Notes: a model not told the origin generated them from the sequence alone. DNA of 64,000 nucleotides from Phoronis australis (GCA_002633005.1 NMRA01000366.1:60222-124221), one strand, 5' to 3'; shown: positions 34,313 to 47,435, counted from the first letter of the stretch. Translations and numbers: made by a program.

Positions 34313-35172
34313 ACTGCTAGACCCTTGAGTCATTTTTCCAGCTCCTCAGCTTGGTTTTAACTAATACAAAAAAGGTTCCAGGTGACCAGTGAAACGGGCC
34401 CACATGCGCGGCCTGCGTACATCTGGTTAAACGTTTACCAAACCGTCTGCAATTATTTTTTTATAATTTTAAATATGAGCACTCATTGATGAACATTGCC
34501 AGATTAAATAGCCTCGTGCCAAACACACTGACTCTAAAAACTGTCGTTCATAATTGAATTTTCCTGGAAATGCAAAAGTACGTGACAGTCTTTTCCCTTG
34601 GTATTAATTGCTAACTTAATGCCTGGCCTCTCTTTTTGTTTAGCTCATTTCTGTGTGATGAATAATTTGTTCCTATTGATATTTGCTACAAACATCTAAA
34701 TCATTGCTATGCCTTAACTTGATCATTACATTGTAACGTATTTGGAAGTTGATATGTAATGTTTGCTTTCATTTTGTTTGCTTTCGTGTAGATTTCTGTC
34801 TCATACAATTGTCTATTATTTCTGCCAGCACAATGTGCCTAAATCATTCAGTGTGTTTCAATGAAAAAGCGTGTTGGATTATTTAGAGCTACGGTATATT
34901 AAATTGATTTCTTAACTGGACTTTATTTCTTGAATGAGACGGATTATCCGAGCTTTGTGATTTTGCTCATGTTTTTCATAGTAGCAGTATATTACTCATA
35001 GGATTTTGTTAGTAAGGCCAACGATTTTCGTGTTGTTGATTAAACTGCGATATCACGAATTTTCGCAATGGAATGCTTATTGCAATGGGTATTGAGCCGA
35101 GGGATCATGTTTGATATTTTTACATTTCTGTGATGTGTATGTGGTTAATGGCATTTATGTGAATCGTTTCAG

Positions 35173-35276
35173 ATTCTGGCCAACAGAGGGAGTCTGTTCC
35201 TCCCAGTGTGACCATTACCTCACCGACGTCTCCCGGATTAGTACGTCGACATCCGTCACTACACGGTCAAATACAG
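35173..35276 (+). CDS. Rim: RIM exon 10: conserved TSPTSPG linker before C2A
   Basis: Residues 988-1021. It reads SGQQRESVPPSVTITSPTSP then GLVRRHPSLHGQIQ. The SVTITSPTSPG segment corresponds to the conserved ISVISPTSPG before C2A in vertebrate RIM, and HGQIQ leads into the first C2A strand as PGQLSVKLWYD does there. The frame is fixed by phase 1 from exon 9; the donor ACAG|GTAGTT gives phase 0. In the unspliced forward reading the exon looks non-coding, so it is easily missed by ORF length. Confidence 0.93.
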
Positions 35277-36520
35277 GTAGTTTATTGTGGTTTACTGAAG
35301 TTAAACACTGTATATTATATTGTAGAAATGGAACAATTATGTAATAAATTGTGTCTTAATTAAAGGGATTTCATTTTTTATTGAGTTCTTTTTCTTATTG
35401 GGTTCTGTAAACTTCACTATGCTTCATTTTTTTCCCTTGTTCATTTTTGAAGCTACTCTGATTGGGTGTTGACAAAATTTGGCGTGGAGTTTTCTTGTTC
35501 GTTTGTTTGGCTGTTACGGGTCGCATTTCTGGTTGATATGTAATTTATACTCAATGTATAAATCATCAAAAGCTAGAGGTCTATTGGTTTTTATCAAAAT
35601 TAAGAAAAAAAAGCAAGATGTCTGAGTGGTGACAATTTTTTTCATATTTTTTGCTTTGCGGAGCCATGGCACAGCTATCCTGTGGAGATTTTCGTAAAAC
35701 TTTGTATTAGTAGATCTCGTCTAGGAGCTGATCCCTCTTTTTTGTTACAGCTTTACATTCTTGAGTTTTGAGATTTCTATTGACTGCTCTTTTATTGATT
35801 CCGTACTGTGCTTTCATTGGTTTACAATCTATGCTGTGTTTCTTAGTCAGTTATATGTAATCATCATTCATCTTCATCAACTGAAGCTCCGTTGTTGTCA
35901 TTGCTATCATCTTCTATTCAATTCCAACATTTTACCTCATCCCAAGCTTGCTGCAATCGTCTTTGCCTACATTTCGTGTTTGATTGACATGAAATTTGCA
36001 TGCGACTATTATTATAATAACTAGAGGCCTTTGGGTTCATATTAATTTCGAGATGGAGTTGCGATAGTCTCACTCTTTTAGCATCTCACTTAATGACAAG
36101 TACTGCTCTCTCGACTGCTTTCATCTACAATAGTTTCACATGAGCAGTTTATTTTTTCTGACAATTACTTTTTCTTCTGGCTTGGAATTTTCCTGTTTTA
36201 AGAGGATTTCCTCTTTTTTAGCCTGTAATACTGACTTTCCTGTTCATTCCACCGTTAATTTCACTTCATTCTCGGTCACGAGGGAAGTTTACTCTGAGGA
36301 TGAATTCAGCTTCCACCCAGCCGTCATGACGGGCAATTATGGGTCATTTTGTGTGAATATTTTCTGCTTCTACTGTACGTGTCTTGTGATTGCGTCGTTA
36401 TACATAGCATTTCTTCTCAGTGACTGCTTCACAGTGTCAGAACCACCCGTCAGCTTGCTAATTGGAAGGTTTTGTGCCGTGTTCATGCTGAAGTCATGCG
36501 TTGTCATTTTGTCCCTCCAG
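35277..36520 (+). other. RIM intron 10 (1244 bp)
   Basis: T-rich on the + strand. The 170-codon frame that runs through its end into exon 11 is hydrophobic and not conserved upstream of the acceptor, so only the exon part is coding. Confidence 0.8.
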
Positions 36521-36648
36521 TTAAAGTTATGGTACGACAGTCAACAGTCGCAGCTGGTGGTCACCATATTGTCAGCCATCGAACTATCGCTTGTGGATGG
36601 CACCGCACCGAATCCTTTCTGCCAGCTGTTCTTGCTACCAGACCGAAG
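36521..36648 (+). CDS. Rim: RIM exon 11: C2A domain, part 1
   Basis: Residues 1022-1063. It opens in phase 0 with LKLWYDSQQSQLVVTILSA and continues LVDGTAPNPF and QLFLLPDR, as in RIM C2A (KLWYD, NPYVKMYFLPDR). In calcium-binding C2 domains loop 1 carries SDPY; here the Asp is Asn (PNPF), consistent with the family's calcium-independent C2 domains. The donor GAAG|GTGAGT leaves phase 2. The acceptor is TTGTCCCTCCAG. Confidence 0.97.
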
Positions 36649-36853
36649 GTGAGTGACTGCTTTATCGTTTACGAACTTACTGTGACCCTGTCTTTCTCTT
36701 AAGATCCTGTTTACCTCTCATGTTTGTCATCGGTGTATTTAGTTGATGTGAAGCATATTTTGATTACATCCATTACGCTTCTTTTTTGTTGAAAGTATTA
36801 AATCCCAGGCCTGTTTGTCCACTACTGCTAGGTTGCTATCCCTACTTTTCCAG

Positions 36854-37019
36854 TGACAACGGAATGCGGCGAACGAAGACGCTATCCAAAACTAGTGAGC
36901 CCAACTTTAACCAAACGTTCATCTTTTCTCCGCTGTCCTCGCGAGAGTTCCATCGGAGGGCGCTAGAGGTGACCATGTTCCACTTCAACCAGAACGCCGC
37001 CACAGAATTTTTAGGCGAG
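36854..37019 (+). CDS. Rim: RIM exon 12: C2A domain, part 2
   Basis: Residues 1065-1119. It contains RRTKTLSKTSEPNFNQTFIF, FHRRALEVTMF and ATEFLGE, matching the polybasic strand and EPxxNQTF core of RIM C2A. The loop-3 region FHFNQNAATEF lacks the acidic pair needed to bind calcium. The intron before it is only 205 bp, the shortest here. Phase 2 in, 0 out (GAG|GTATGA). Confidence 0.97.
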
Positions 37020-37399
37020 GTATGATGACTAGTGGATGGTGTACCGTAAGCAGTGTGTGGTATTTAAACAGAATTTGGTCAGGAACACTTTCATGTGATT
37101 TGAAACGTTTTCAATTTGTTGTCATGAGTGTTAGAATGGGATTGGCGTACTTGCACTTCGATTTGTAACTAGAAACAATAAACATTTGACTTTTTTACGC
37201 ATAGACAAGAACATCATATTTGCTATGTACAGTGGATTACAAAAAATTACCCATTTACAGCAGACGTACGGCAACAACTCTCCAGTTTGGGACTATTTTT
37301 TTCAAGGTCGGAGCCTGTACCAAATTTTAGAAATAAGCAGAAATGGGCATCCCAAATTCAAGAATTACAATCATTCACCTTGATGCTACATGAAAACAA

Positions 37400-37620
37400 T
37401 GCGTTGATAGCTATTTTCTATGCCAAATCTATTTTCAGACTCTGTTGGTATAAAACTCAAATGTTTGACAGAAATGAGAATGCCAAAATTGCCCGTTTCC
37501 GTATCTTCAGAATTGAGAAAATTCAGTTTATACGCAATTTCAGTGTTCCAAATATAATGGAGATTTACCCTAACTCAAGAGTTTTTATCGTGACTCAAAC
37601 TTCTTCTGAGCCACCTGGTG
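37400..37620 (+). repeat. Dispersed repeat F8, copy 2 (copy 1 near 14950-15060)
   Basis: GTATCTTCAGAATTGAGAAA, ATTCAGTTT, GTTCCAAATATAATGGAGAT and ACTCAAGAGTTTTTATCGTG align with TTATCTTCAGAATCTAGAAA, ATTCAATTT, GTTCCAAATTTTAGAGACTC and GGAGAATTTTTACCGTAAC at 14950-15060. The end, GCCACCTGGTGGCAAG, resembles ends seen elsewhere in the window. Confidence 0.5.
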
Positions 37621-37633
37621 GCAAGAAGAGGGA

Positions 37634-37897
37634 TTATCCTATCATTCTCTGCTCTGTGACTTGCGTGCTGTCTGTTAAAGGGTTGTTTTCTGCCTCATAA
37701 CTCAGCTCTTCGTAATACCTACTCGTGACTGGAAATGGGCTGCTATCTTCCCTGTAGTTTGGGATTTGGACAATACACTTTCTCAACTCCTGTAGAGACT
37801 GACACAAATCATGCTTCAGTGTTGCTGCTGTGGCGCTCTGACCCGCTGAGATCCCACCCTCGTGTGGTAGTGGCATGTCTGCCTTAGTGCCGAGCAC
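37634..37897 (-). other. Unrecognised minus-strand open frame, 87+ codons
   Basis: Open from a TAA just upstream of 37905 to a TAA at 37634, with hydrophilic, protein-like composition (LKHDLCQSLQELRKCIVQIP, then YREDSSPFP and RYYEELSYEAENNPL). It has no ATG at the track start (GTG), no recognised family and no clear splice sites. It sits next to repeat F8. It may be a remnant of a mobile-element protein or chance. Confidence 0.3.
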
Positions 37898-40547
37898 ATG
37901 GTTTTAGGTGGCTATCAAAGTTTTCAAAAGTTGTCACCATGTGACTTAGCCTCTGCTAGCTAGACTTGAAAATGCAAAAAAAAAACATAAAAGCAATTCT
38001 TTTGTCTTTTTCATTTTTGGTAATTTATGCCAAAACTGGCCAGTACGGAAAATCTTCTATTAAGACGTATGTTGTATCTAAAATGTTGCATCTAAATTCG
38101 GTTTGATTGCTGAGCTCCTACCCAAAATCAAGTTCAATATTTAAAGCTGAACTTTTGCTTTTTCAATCGTTCAATTTCCAGTCGGTAAGTTTTCACCCAC
38201 CCGTATTTGTGTTGCGCCCTTGTTCGCGTTGCCATTATGAGTTGTGTTGAATCACGTGTGCTAGCTGTGCAGACGGCCATCTTGAAAGTAGTTCCCTTCA
38301 ACATGAACCTCCGATTGGTGTTTTTGCCATTCTGTGAAGTGGTGTTTCCGAGCAGTCCTTTTTTATAATGAACACAAGTGATGAGTCTAAAGATTGAATT
38401 TGCTAGCGTTCAGTAGTGACTTAGAGACTTTACCGGGCTTTCCAAAAACCTTAAAATTCTGAAAAAAAAACATTCTTGTTTCAAAATGGCATGACATTTT
38501 GATTGTGTTCTTTTCTCACCAAATCGTGGCCCTAGCCACAGACACCTGGATTTCTGTGTGTTTCCCCACGTCTTGTGTTCTGTGTGGTCTGCTGTGCTAG
38601 CACGCTGATGACTTAGCAATACACTACGCTTGTTTAGGCAGGTTTAGTGATCCTTATGGGCTTTAGTGCGTTGATATATGAACACACTACCTGCCTATTC
38701 TGTCAGTTAGATAGAACTATATTAGTGTGGCATGAACTTGTAGCTAGTCGCACAATAGGTGATGGGCGCATGGTATGGACCTTTTTACCATTAACCGCAA
38801 TTCGAGTGATGGTTTCGCCAGTTTGCTTTCATTGTCTTCTTATGTTTTCGGTGTTGTGGACTCGCAATGTCTGTCGGAGCTTCGGCTACTTACGACGCAG
38901 ACTTTTGCGCATGTGACACTGTATAGTCCAGTGTATTAGTTTCAGTTGCATGCAAGGTTAGATTAGTGAAATTAGCCAATCGGGTCTTGTCCCATCCAGG
39001 GTAGATCATTTTGCTTTGCATGCTCCTTAGAATACTTTCCCTGCTCTCCTTCTTCGTTTTGATGTCCGAAGCTGGGGGATGCCTACTGCACCAGGGACGG
39101 TTCCAGGATTTTTTAAGAGGGGAGTCAGATAAATGATTTTTTAAAAAGGAGCGTCCAAGTCAACAATTCTAGATATGACATCGCTAAAATCAAGGTCAAA
39201 ATGGGTATCCATACCTCCTCGACCAACTCCACTAAATCCGCCTATGCATGCTTCTTGTCCCATTTTCACGTGTTGCTATAGATTGCTGCCCACAGCAACA
39301 GTGTTAGCTTATTGCCTCTTCACTTTCTGTATCGCTTTTGAATAACAATAGGGAGCGCTTTCTGTAAACGCAAGGCTCTTGTCGCAAGAAATTTGGCCTG
39401 TGAAACAAATATTATTTTCACTATTGTTTTCTTCCATAATTCCTCATTGCAGTCTATCAAACCAATCCTTTCATTGACGACCAATATGCTAGTGTACGCC
39501 CATTAGGTCCCCTGCTTACTTGTAAAATACTTGTCTTTCTTTTGCGTAATATTAGGCGACTCGGTTTTCTTGCACGAAATTTGCGCTATGGAATGCAGCC
39601 CAATTCAGAGCTCAGTAGCGCTACCTGTATGGCTACGTGTCAAGCTTTGTCTGAATACGTGCAACGCATGAACACTGTTCTTCTGCCTTATGTGATTGAC
39701 CCCAATGACCTATCTGTTGATTTCTCTCAACCATTTCTACAGTGCTTATACTATATCCAGTCAGGGGGTCATAAATTAGGCATTGATTTCCAGTCACTGG
39801 CCTCTGCCTACTGGCCCTATTAATTAGTGCCGAGTTGTTACCTCACCGTCAAAGCGTACTCTGTGTTTGATCTAGCAGCATACCTGTAACATTCTCAGAG
39901 GTCTTTCCTGAGTGGGCTAGAAATCAATAAATATTATATCCAGCCAGAACCTGTCTGGTGTTAGTAACTGGTGTTTCCTACTAGGATTGTTAGACTGTGT
40001 GCTTTAGATGTTGGCTTCCTGACTCACCGTTCTTGTTTTATGGATATTTGGTTGACCGAGTTACCGAGCTATGCGCTGTCAGCGAGGAGCAGATACTGAG
40101 TAGTGATATATGAATGGTGCCTGCAATGGTGTACACCTTTTGAAGGTGCTGGGATTGATTTATCCAGTGCCCTCATCTTCCCACTAGCTTGTGAGGATTG
40201 ACTGGCGGATTATTGGGTGTGAATACTCGGGGCTCGCCTTGGGCAGGACAATGTTTTGTACTTCAGAGTAGTCCTAGCTAAGCGGTGTTTGTTTTGGAGT
40301 ATGGGTGTTTCGTTCTGTAGTTGTATTCGAAAATAGCTTGGCGAGAGGATCGAGGAATATAACTGGAGTAGGACTGAGTGTGCATTGGGTTAGCAGACAA
40401 TATTGTTGTTTCTTCTAACTGTTCTTGGGAAGCGTAGTTGAGAGAGATGTAAGTAAAAAGGATCGACACCCAAAGATGTTCTTTCATTGATTTTCAACAG
40501 TTTAGAAAAATGTTATTTGTCTCATCAAATCTCAGAAATAGTTGATG

Positions 40548-40975
40548 AAATTCATATGAAACTTCCATGTAATCTACTCCGTTATATGCATTGTTGTCCA
40601 AAAGTTTGTTTGGAATTTTTAAAACGTTTCACTTTTGCACAAGGGGCTATCGAAAAATAGGTCTTTTATGATATTTATGAAAAACTCGACAAAAGTTGCA
40701 TAATACGAAATGAGAATTTAGAAAAGTATTCAGCATTTTTGAGGTTGAATATTTATATCGATCAAACTAAGTGTGGTTTTGTTACGGATACTACTGTGTT
40801 GCTCTGAATGTATCTTTCCATCGCTTTATTTTACTAAAGGTCACTTGACTAGAGACTCTACTTTCAGGTAATCTATACTTTACTGATTAAATTTATATTT
40901 GGCAGTGTACACGGACTTGTCGATAATGTCCTTCATAACCTCTAACCTCGACTCAGTTTTTACAACAACTGTCAT
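40548..40975 (+). repeat. Dispersed repeat F2, copy 2
   Basis: See 11905-12345. It begins ATATGAAACTTCCATG, has ACTTTTGCACAAGGGGCTAT and ends near CTTCATAACCTCTAACC. Confidence 0.65.
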
Positions 40976-43767
40976 GGTTGCAACCTAGAATTTCTCCAAC
41001 ATATAAATTATTGATAGTTCGCTTCTCTTCCCACTCATTCCGAGAACAAATTACTATGTATATCATATATCTATATTATGAGTCAAGTGGTTTTTAGGCC
41101 TTAGGGGAGCCCTTCGTCGGTCTTGTTCTGCTCATCTCAGCTTGCGTGGAATCAAAAACAAATTGATGTTGATCATAAAAAATGCCTGTTGCTCTATACC
41201 GTCATTGACTGCGGTATGTATGAGTGACTGTGAATCAAACTTTAGACCTGAAGCAGTGTGGCCAGAATCTAATATCTTTATTCGAAATCAAACTCAAATT
41301 GTTAGCATTTTCCGTATTAGTAGTTTGGCTGGGACTCAAGATATGTGTCTATTATTCTGTGCTCGAGTGAAATGGTTTTAGTGGATGACTGTGTACGGTT
41401 TACTATTTTGCACGTGATGACCACAGCATTAAAGCCATAACATCGAGCTTGAACTCGGAATTTTGAGTTTTTACTCAAAATCTCAAGTTTTTACAAGAGT
41501 TCGTAGCTTGAATCTATTGGTCATCAAGTGAAAAATTGAGTTTCACAGTGGTTTTCGTAATCCGTTACTTAAAGCACAGAACAATAGGTGTTATCTTAAG
41601 TTCTCGCTAAGGAGGTCAGTAAATTGCAGACGTATTGTATAGTTTGATTTTAAGTAAAAAGATTAGATCCCACGCTTGATGTCGTATTTCTGCCAAATGG
41701 TTTAGGTTAGACACATGTGACTGAATACGCTTTGCTGGACTGATGTCACTGTTATTCAGACAAGAGTTTGCAAACGAGCTATTATGCTCTGAAAGTCAGA
41801 GTTTTTTCTTTTAGTTGGAAATCGTTTGCAATATTGATATGCAGTGTTTGATTATTTCAGAAGTTTTGGTGATGCCAAAATTATGAGAATGCTTCTTTAA
41901 TGTCCCAAATAGTGCTGATTGGGTCAAGCTGAGGTCGTGAACTTTAACCTCAAATGAGTCATGTTAGCGACTGAAAGTCTACGCGGACCTGTTGAAGCAG
42001 TGAAGGAATTCTATTCAGTCCGTGGTTAAATATTTTGTGATTGAAACGCATATTCACTGTTGGTGAACCAAAACAACTCATTTCAGTGGGAAACATGAAC
42101 CATAAGTCGGGCTTCAAAAATGGTGCAGCATGGGAATGTAGTGAAAAATGGATCTCTGATAAAAATCACTACACGTTTTAATACCTTATTGGTCAAGCTC
42201 TAGTGTTGTGAAATGAAGAGACCATTCATAAATGTTTACCAAATGCTTCCACCATATGGCAGCTGCTATGTAAAACTTGTCTTTAATAATCTCACGCAGG
42301 GTAGCTTTTTGCGTTCTGGTTGGTGTTCAGTTTACATTTAATGATAGTTTCGTCATTTGACACTTGAGTAGTAAGACTGTCAGTCACATGCAGAGTAATG
42401 AGTCTCTCCAGGGTATTGATCTGGAATCTCGAACTGGCTTCTTAGTTTATATACAGGGGCATCTTCAGTAACGCTAGTTGCGAGTAAATGCTAGTATGAC
42501 CATATAGTCCACTTGCAGTTCGTGGGAATATCTTTCAAACACTTGCACCATGGTCTTACAAAATTCACAAAATATTTACTGTTGTAGCCTATCCCTCATC
42601 GTCTCCGTGACAACGTGATCGTATCTTTAAGAAATTGGGTTTACCAATTTTCTCGTCACTGTATCCTTTTTCGTAAGCTGTATTTTTTTCTCATACCTCT
42701 CATGCCAAAGTTAACAATTCTGAAAAAAAACAAGATAGATGTAGACAAAGATACTTGAGGCCCTCTCAGTACACCTAGCTGTAAAAACAGTTCAGCCAAG
42801 TTTTAAATGCGTACTCTCCAAAGTGGCTGGAAACCAATGTTTGGTAAACACTGAGCATGCATAGTGTGTAACTGATGCCCCAACTAAATGCCAACTTGTA
42901 GAGCCAGGTTTCAAGCAATAATGAATTTCTATTTTTTCAAAGCCCCGAAACTGTAACTTGTTTAAGAAACAATATTCGAGGCCAAAATGGTAAGTTGTGT
43001 AATTGTTTTTCATGATGCCAATGCAAGTTTATAGTCATTTCAAGTAAGCGTTAATTCTTGGAAGTTTAAGACCAATACGTAGCTATAAGTCTGTCTTGTT
43101 GGTCGCTTATACTGTATAATTATGTGTATGGTATATCATCATTGAAATTCATTTTTCTTGCCCTGTTGGTCCTTAATTTCTAGCTGCTGTATGTGTTTCA
43201 TTGCTTAAAAGTCTTGCTGCGAAACCGTTTGAGCATTTTCCTGTGAGCTTTAGTAGTAGCTGTTTCTATAGAGTGTTGTATGATATATGGCCATTGCAGA
43301 AGTTGAACGTAGCCAAAATAGAACAAGGTGAATCTAGCACACTGCGCATTATACGTTAAACGCAATTCCTTCTCCAGTTAAAGAATGAATCGAAGATATA
43401 GTAAAAAGGGTGTCCTGTCCAAAATGGGAGACTCTTTATTGACTAGGTGGTGGTAGTAAACAAATCGTTCTCTTTTTAAATTTCTGAATTAAGAACCTAG
43501 TTCACCTTTTAGCAAAGAGGCATTCATGGTATAAGGGACCTGCATGACTACTTGAATGATCTGTTGGGATCATTTATGCTGTAGCACCACCTGGCGAATT
43601 TCGTGTACCTTATATTATCCTTGATCTCTGAGTTTTCTGTTTTTTTGATTCTTTACGACTTTTCTGTAAGGAGTACCAGATTGTGGTAAAACTGTTCACT
43701 CGTGCCTTTAGTGGTTACTGTCGTGCTGAGATTTGTACCAGCTTATGGTAATTGGTGGTTATTTCAG

Positions 43768-43972
43768 ATTGTGATTGAAATGGCGTCGGCCCGGCTTAAC
43801 AGCGAACCCTACTGGTACACACTGCGTAGCCATGACGACAAGACGGCTCCCCTGCCAACTTCCTCGCCAGTTATCTCTCAGAGGAACGACCTAAACCGTC
43901 GCTACCTTTCATCGGGTCGCAAAGGTCAACGATTCAGCGACAGTGACGTATCGGAATACGATGAGTTTGGTG
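43768..43972 (+). CDS. Rim: RIM exon 13: end of C2A and conserved SDSD segment
   Basis: Residues 1120-1187. IVIEMASARLNSEPYWYTL and RSHDD close C2A (vertebrate counterpart ILIELETALLDDEPHWYKLQTHDES). Next come APLPTSSP and RFSDSDVSEYDEFGG; the latter matches the conserved RISDSDISDYE of RIM. Phase 0 in, 1 out; donor GGTG|GTAAGA. It is separated from exon 12 by a 6.7-kb intron. Confidence 0.97.
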
Positions 43973-46436
43973 GTAAGAGACGCCATTGTAAGTGTCACCC
44001 TTCCCTTTTTTGTTTCGTTCCGAGTTCCGCTGCTAAAGGATACTAAACGCTGCTTGAGCCCTGAAACACCGGGTACCAGATAATTTATTCGGATTATTGA
44101 AGACCAATAGATTCTTAGTAGCACTTGTCAACCATCAAAAGTCTGGACAAATTAAAAACTTCTTAAACACTAACTTAACTATATCAGCAGGCATAACTAA
44201 TGCTTTGTGCGAGAAAATCAGTGGTTGAGATGCCTGTTTGATTTTGTGATTCCGAGAATTAATTTTTTTCGGTTGAATAATGCTTTAATTTTTGGGAGTT
44301 ACTTATTATGAAATAACAGTGTTTAATATCCTTTTAAAGTGCCACGCTGTGTGCCTGACTAGATTTGGAGTTATTCTAAAGTTTCATGATCATAAAGATA
44401 CTTGTCATGTTTGTGTGATATACATGAGAATGAAATCGTCTTACCAAAAAAAAAGTTTCGTCACCTTTTTGACTTTTTGTTGTCAATCGGCTAAATTGAG
44501 CAAAAGTCTACCTGAAACATTTCTTATCACAGGATTTGAGAGTTAAAAACTCAGTTGGATACCCAGAATATGTTGTTACACTTGTCAGAAAACTCAAGCC
44601 TAAGATCTTAAGTTTGTGTTTGAGATTTTGTTTATGAGTAACTGCTCAGGGTTACATGGCCTGAACTGGGTTCTTAAGTTTAGATTTTTGCTCAAAAAGC
44701 TTGAGTGATCATCCCCAGCTGTGTGTCCCAAAATCGTGGTTCATGTTCAGTACCTTAAGAGTTTGTTGTGCAGTTTTGGAGTTGAATTATCTTCAAGAAG
44801 TCGTACATGACGAATTGTTTTTCGTGTTTGAATAACTGTTGTTGACTTTCGTTATTCAGGTAACAATTGAGATTGAGCCTTAGTGAATATTATGGTAAAA
44901 AGTCTTTAATTTTGGGACAAAAATTATCTATTTTGTCACTTTCACTGTTCAAGGTTCGCTACATTGTTGCAAATTTTCAAAAATTTTTTTTTGTTTGGTG
45001 ACATGTACAAAGCAATTAGTAAACAACAAACTGTTAAACGCAGACTTACTTTTGTGTAGAAACTTGACCAAATGTAATGCTGCTTGTCAATTTATGTAAC
45101 TATGTTTATTTCAAGTATTCAAAACTTTAGGGCAGTTCCTATTTTACAGTCTGAGGCACATTTGCTTACATTTCTTTTTGCATTCAATTTGACAAACTCT
45201 TGCAAAATACATAAAAAATAAAACTGAAACCACCTTTGTCAGGATTTTTCATTTGACTGATACTTTTATTTTCTCTAAACTTTCAATATACTCATACTTA
45301 TCACATCCCCACATTTCATAGCTTTGTCCTAAACTGAAGAATTTTGCTTTACTGATTGCAACCTTATGGACTTTTGTAATGATTACTGAGGACAGAAAGG
45401 CAAATATCGGAATTAAGTAACTATTAAAAACGACTAATTGCCAACAAGTCTGGTCAAATTACCTTTATGTAAATTAAATGCATTTAGTTGTAAATAGACC
45501 TAGAATATTTTTGTGTGGTATTTATGACATTGTTATGTGTGTCCTCTGTAATTTCTGTGTTGTATTGTCAGCTGTGGTTTGTTAAAGGGGAAGGTTACCT
45601 TTTATGAAGGCGTTTTTGTCAATCTAGTATGTTTTGCTTATCCTATCGAAGGTATTTTGAACTTTTAATCAAATATCTATAAAATGAAATTATTGAAAAT
45701 TACAATCATCGTTGTAAGTGAGAAACTGTTGCCGTGTGAGCAAGGTGCACGATGCGAAGTCAACGGTGTGTGTCTGTTGGGCTGAATCACTGTTGCATTA
45801 GTTTTACCACCAGTAACCAGCATCATTGCTCAAGTCAAATTGCAAGTTGTTATGTACCAGCTTGGATTGAAATGAGCACTGAGTGACCAGGGCGTAAAAG
45901 CTACAGAGCACAGCTTGCTTGGTTTCGCAGACATTTCTTAGTTCAATTTCTACATCACATTTCTGTTTTTAGGAATTGTAAAAATCAACAAAAATGTTCA
46001 AAATTCTTTCAACAATAAGTGAAATATGTCAAATTGTCCGAAAAGTCATTAAAAAATAACTATTCCTCGATAATCGATTCCTTCCTCGTGTCTGTTGATG
46101 TTGTGGTTCAGAAATGGTTTTTAACTCTGGCAAGTTTTTGTTGCCTTTTTTGATATTGTCAAATTGTGTTGATTGCTTTTAAACAGTCGAGGTCTTCCCG
46201 TTCTGGAGAGTGCTCTTTGCTGTGTGTAAATTATGAAGTGTATTGAGTTAATTTCGAAGTAATAGATGTTTGTGGTCTCTGGTTTGCCAATATCATGCAA
46301 TTCCATTTGCTGATTATAAACTGAATTTTCGAGTGACAGTACTATGAATGATTTTAATACGATCTCTTTCTCACGTGTCTTCGGTCAGTATTTGTTGCTA
46401 TGTCAGCTCGCATTTTACGTTAAGGCATGCTTGCAG
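43973..46436 (+). other. RIM intron 13 (2464 bp)
   Basis: AT-rich. Nothing recognised. Confidence 0.75.
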
Positions 46437-46583
46437 GGCCGGGAATGTTGGGTCAGGGGAACGGGACCAGTTTAAGCTCGTTAGGTAGCTCGGTCAGTCC
46501 TCCACCTTACCCCTACGATGACACATCACGTATGGGTGATCCCAGGCGGTCTCACATGAATGAGCTTCCGTCAGACAGACCGG
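46437..46583 (+). CDS. Rim: RIM exon 14: Ser/Pro/Gly linker
   Basis: Residues 1189-1236, 147 bp, phase 1 in and out. It reads GPGMLGQGNGTSLSSLGSS then SPPPYPYDDTSRMGDP, with a Pro/Tyr motif PPPYPY that could be an SH3 or WW ligand (inference). Acceptor GGCATGCTTGCAG; donor CCGG|GTACGT. Being symmetric, it could be alternatively spliced. Confidence 0.85.
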
Positions 46584-47393
46584 GTACGTACAGTTGGTGT
46601 ATCCCATCACCCTCCACCCCACGTACTCACCCCTCACTCACCCACTCTTGCCCTGTTGTAGTGTAGCACAGAAATCATCGCTTGAAGATAAATGATTTGA
46701 ATGACTAATAACTATGGAAGTTGTCAACATTGTAGTCCTTTAGATTTTAAGTTATCATAATGATTGCATCTGTGGTTGGACTATTTGACCATGGGAAATA
46801 AGGTAATGATTATGTAATAGTGATATATGAGAAAAGGAACAGCATTTCACATATACTTGTCAATTCCCAAAAAGTCGTGACGACTTTGGAACCTTTATTA
46901 TTTTATTTCAGTTTTTATTGTGAAGTTGTAACTGTTGTGCGTTTTCATAATTTGTGTGAGTTTCACGTCCAACCGATATTCATTTGATGCTTTTTAACAA
47001 TTTTTATAATATCCTTTTCCGGAAGAAATCCGCTAGAATTTTAATGAATTTATTCGAATAACGTAACAGACCAGTTTTGAACCACTTTAAATTTTTCCTC
47101 CTACCGTGTGGCTTGGTTGCTCCTCAGGGGTTCTTGAACACAAGCGCTTAAACTTGAGCAGTGTCCTCGATACCCTATTAACTGTCCATTATAGCAGGAA
47201 TGCTACATTTTTGTTGAAAGTTTTTTACGTAATCTCTTTCCGTCTAACGTCAAGATTCCACCTTTTTATGTGCACAAGCATGGATTTTCGGGTTGACTTC
47301 ATTTCTTCTGTGTGCCTATTTTTATCCTGTGTTCCCGACTTGGAACCTATAAAAGGTGGCTCGTGTTTAAAATATTGGTTTGTCTTCTCACAG
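46584..47393 (+). other. RIM intron 14 (810 bp)
   Basis: Nothing recognised except splice sites. Confidence 0.8.
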
Positions 47394-47435
47394 GCGAGGA
47401 TGAGTATTATGAAAGAACTCCATCATTCATCGCAG
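47394..47435 (+). CDS. Rim: RIM exon 15: 42-bp acidic/Tyr microexon
   Basis: Residues 1238-1250: joined to its neighbours it gives GEDEYYERTPSFIAG. Phase 1 in and out, 42 bp. Acceptor TTTGTCTTCTCACAG is strong; donor GCAG|GTAGAT moderate. The acidic-Tyr character resembles exon 18. No domain is recognised. Confidence 0.8.

Larger units (their letters stand above)
31687..35172 (+). other. RIM intron 9 (3486 bp)
   Basis: Contains short recurring GTGCAAATTAAGTGAGG-type motifs (32888-33400) and the SINE-like sequence at 34238. No exon seen. Confidence 0.75.
37020..43767 (+). other. RIM intron 12 (6.7 kb) inside C2A
   Basis: Holds repeat copies F8 (37400-37620) and F2 (40548-40975) and an unrecognised minus-strand open frame (37634-37897). 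A 93-codon frame at 39542-39823 has no recognised family. The rest has no visible feature. Confidence 0.75.

Noticed and set aside
36140-36520. Long frame running through intron 10 into C2A
   Set aside because: Upstream of the CAG at 36520 it is hydrophobic T-rich sequence not found in RIM; the true exon starts at 36521.
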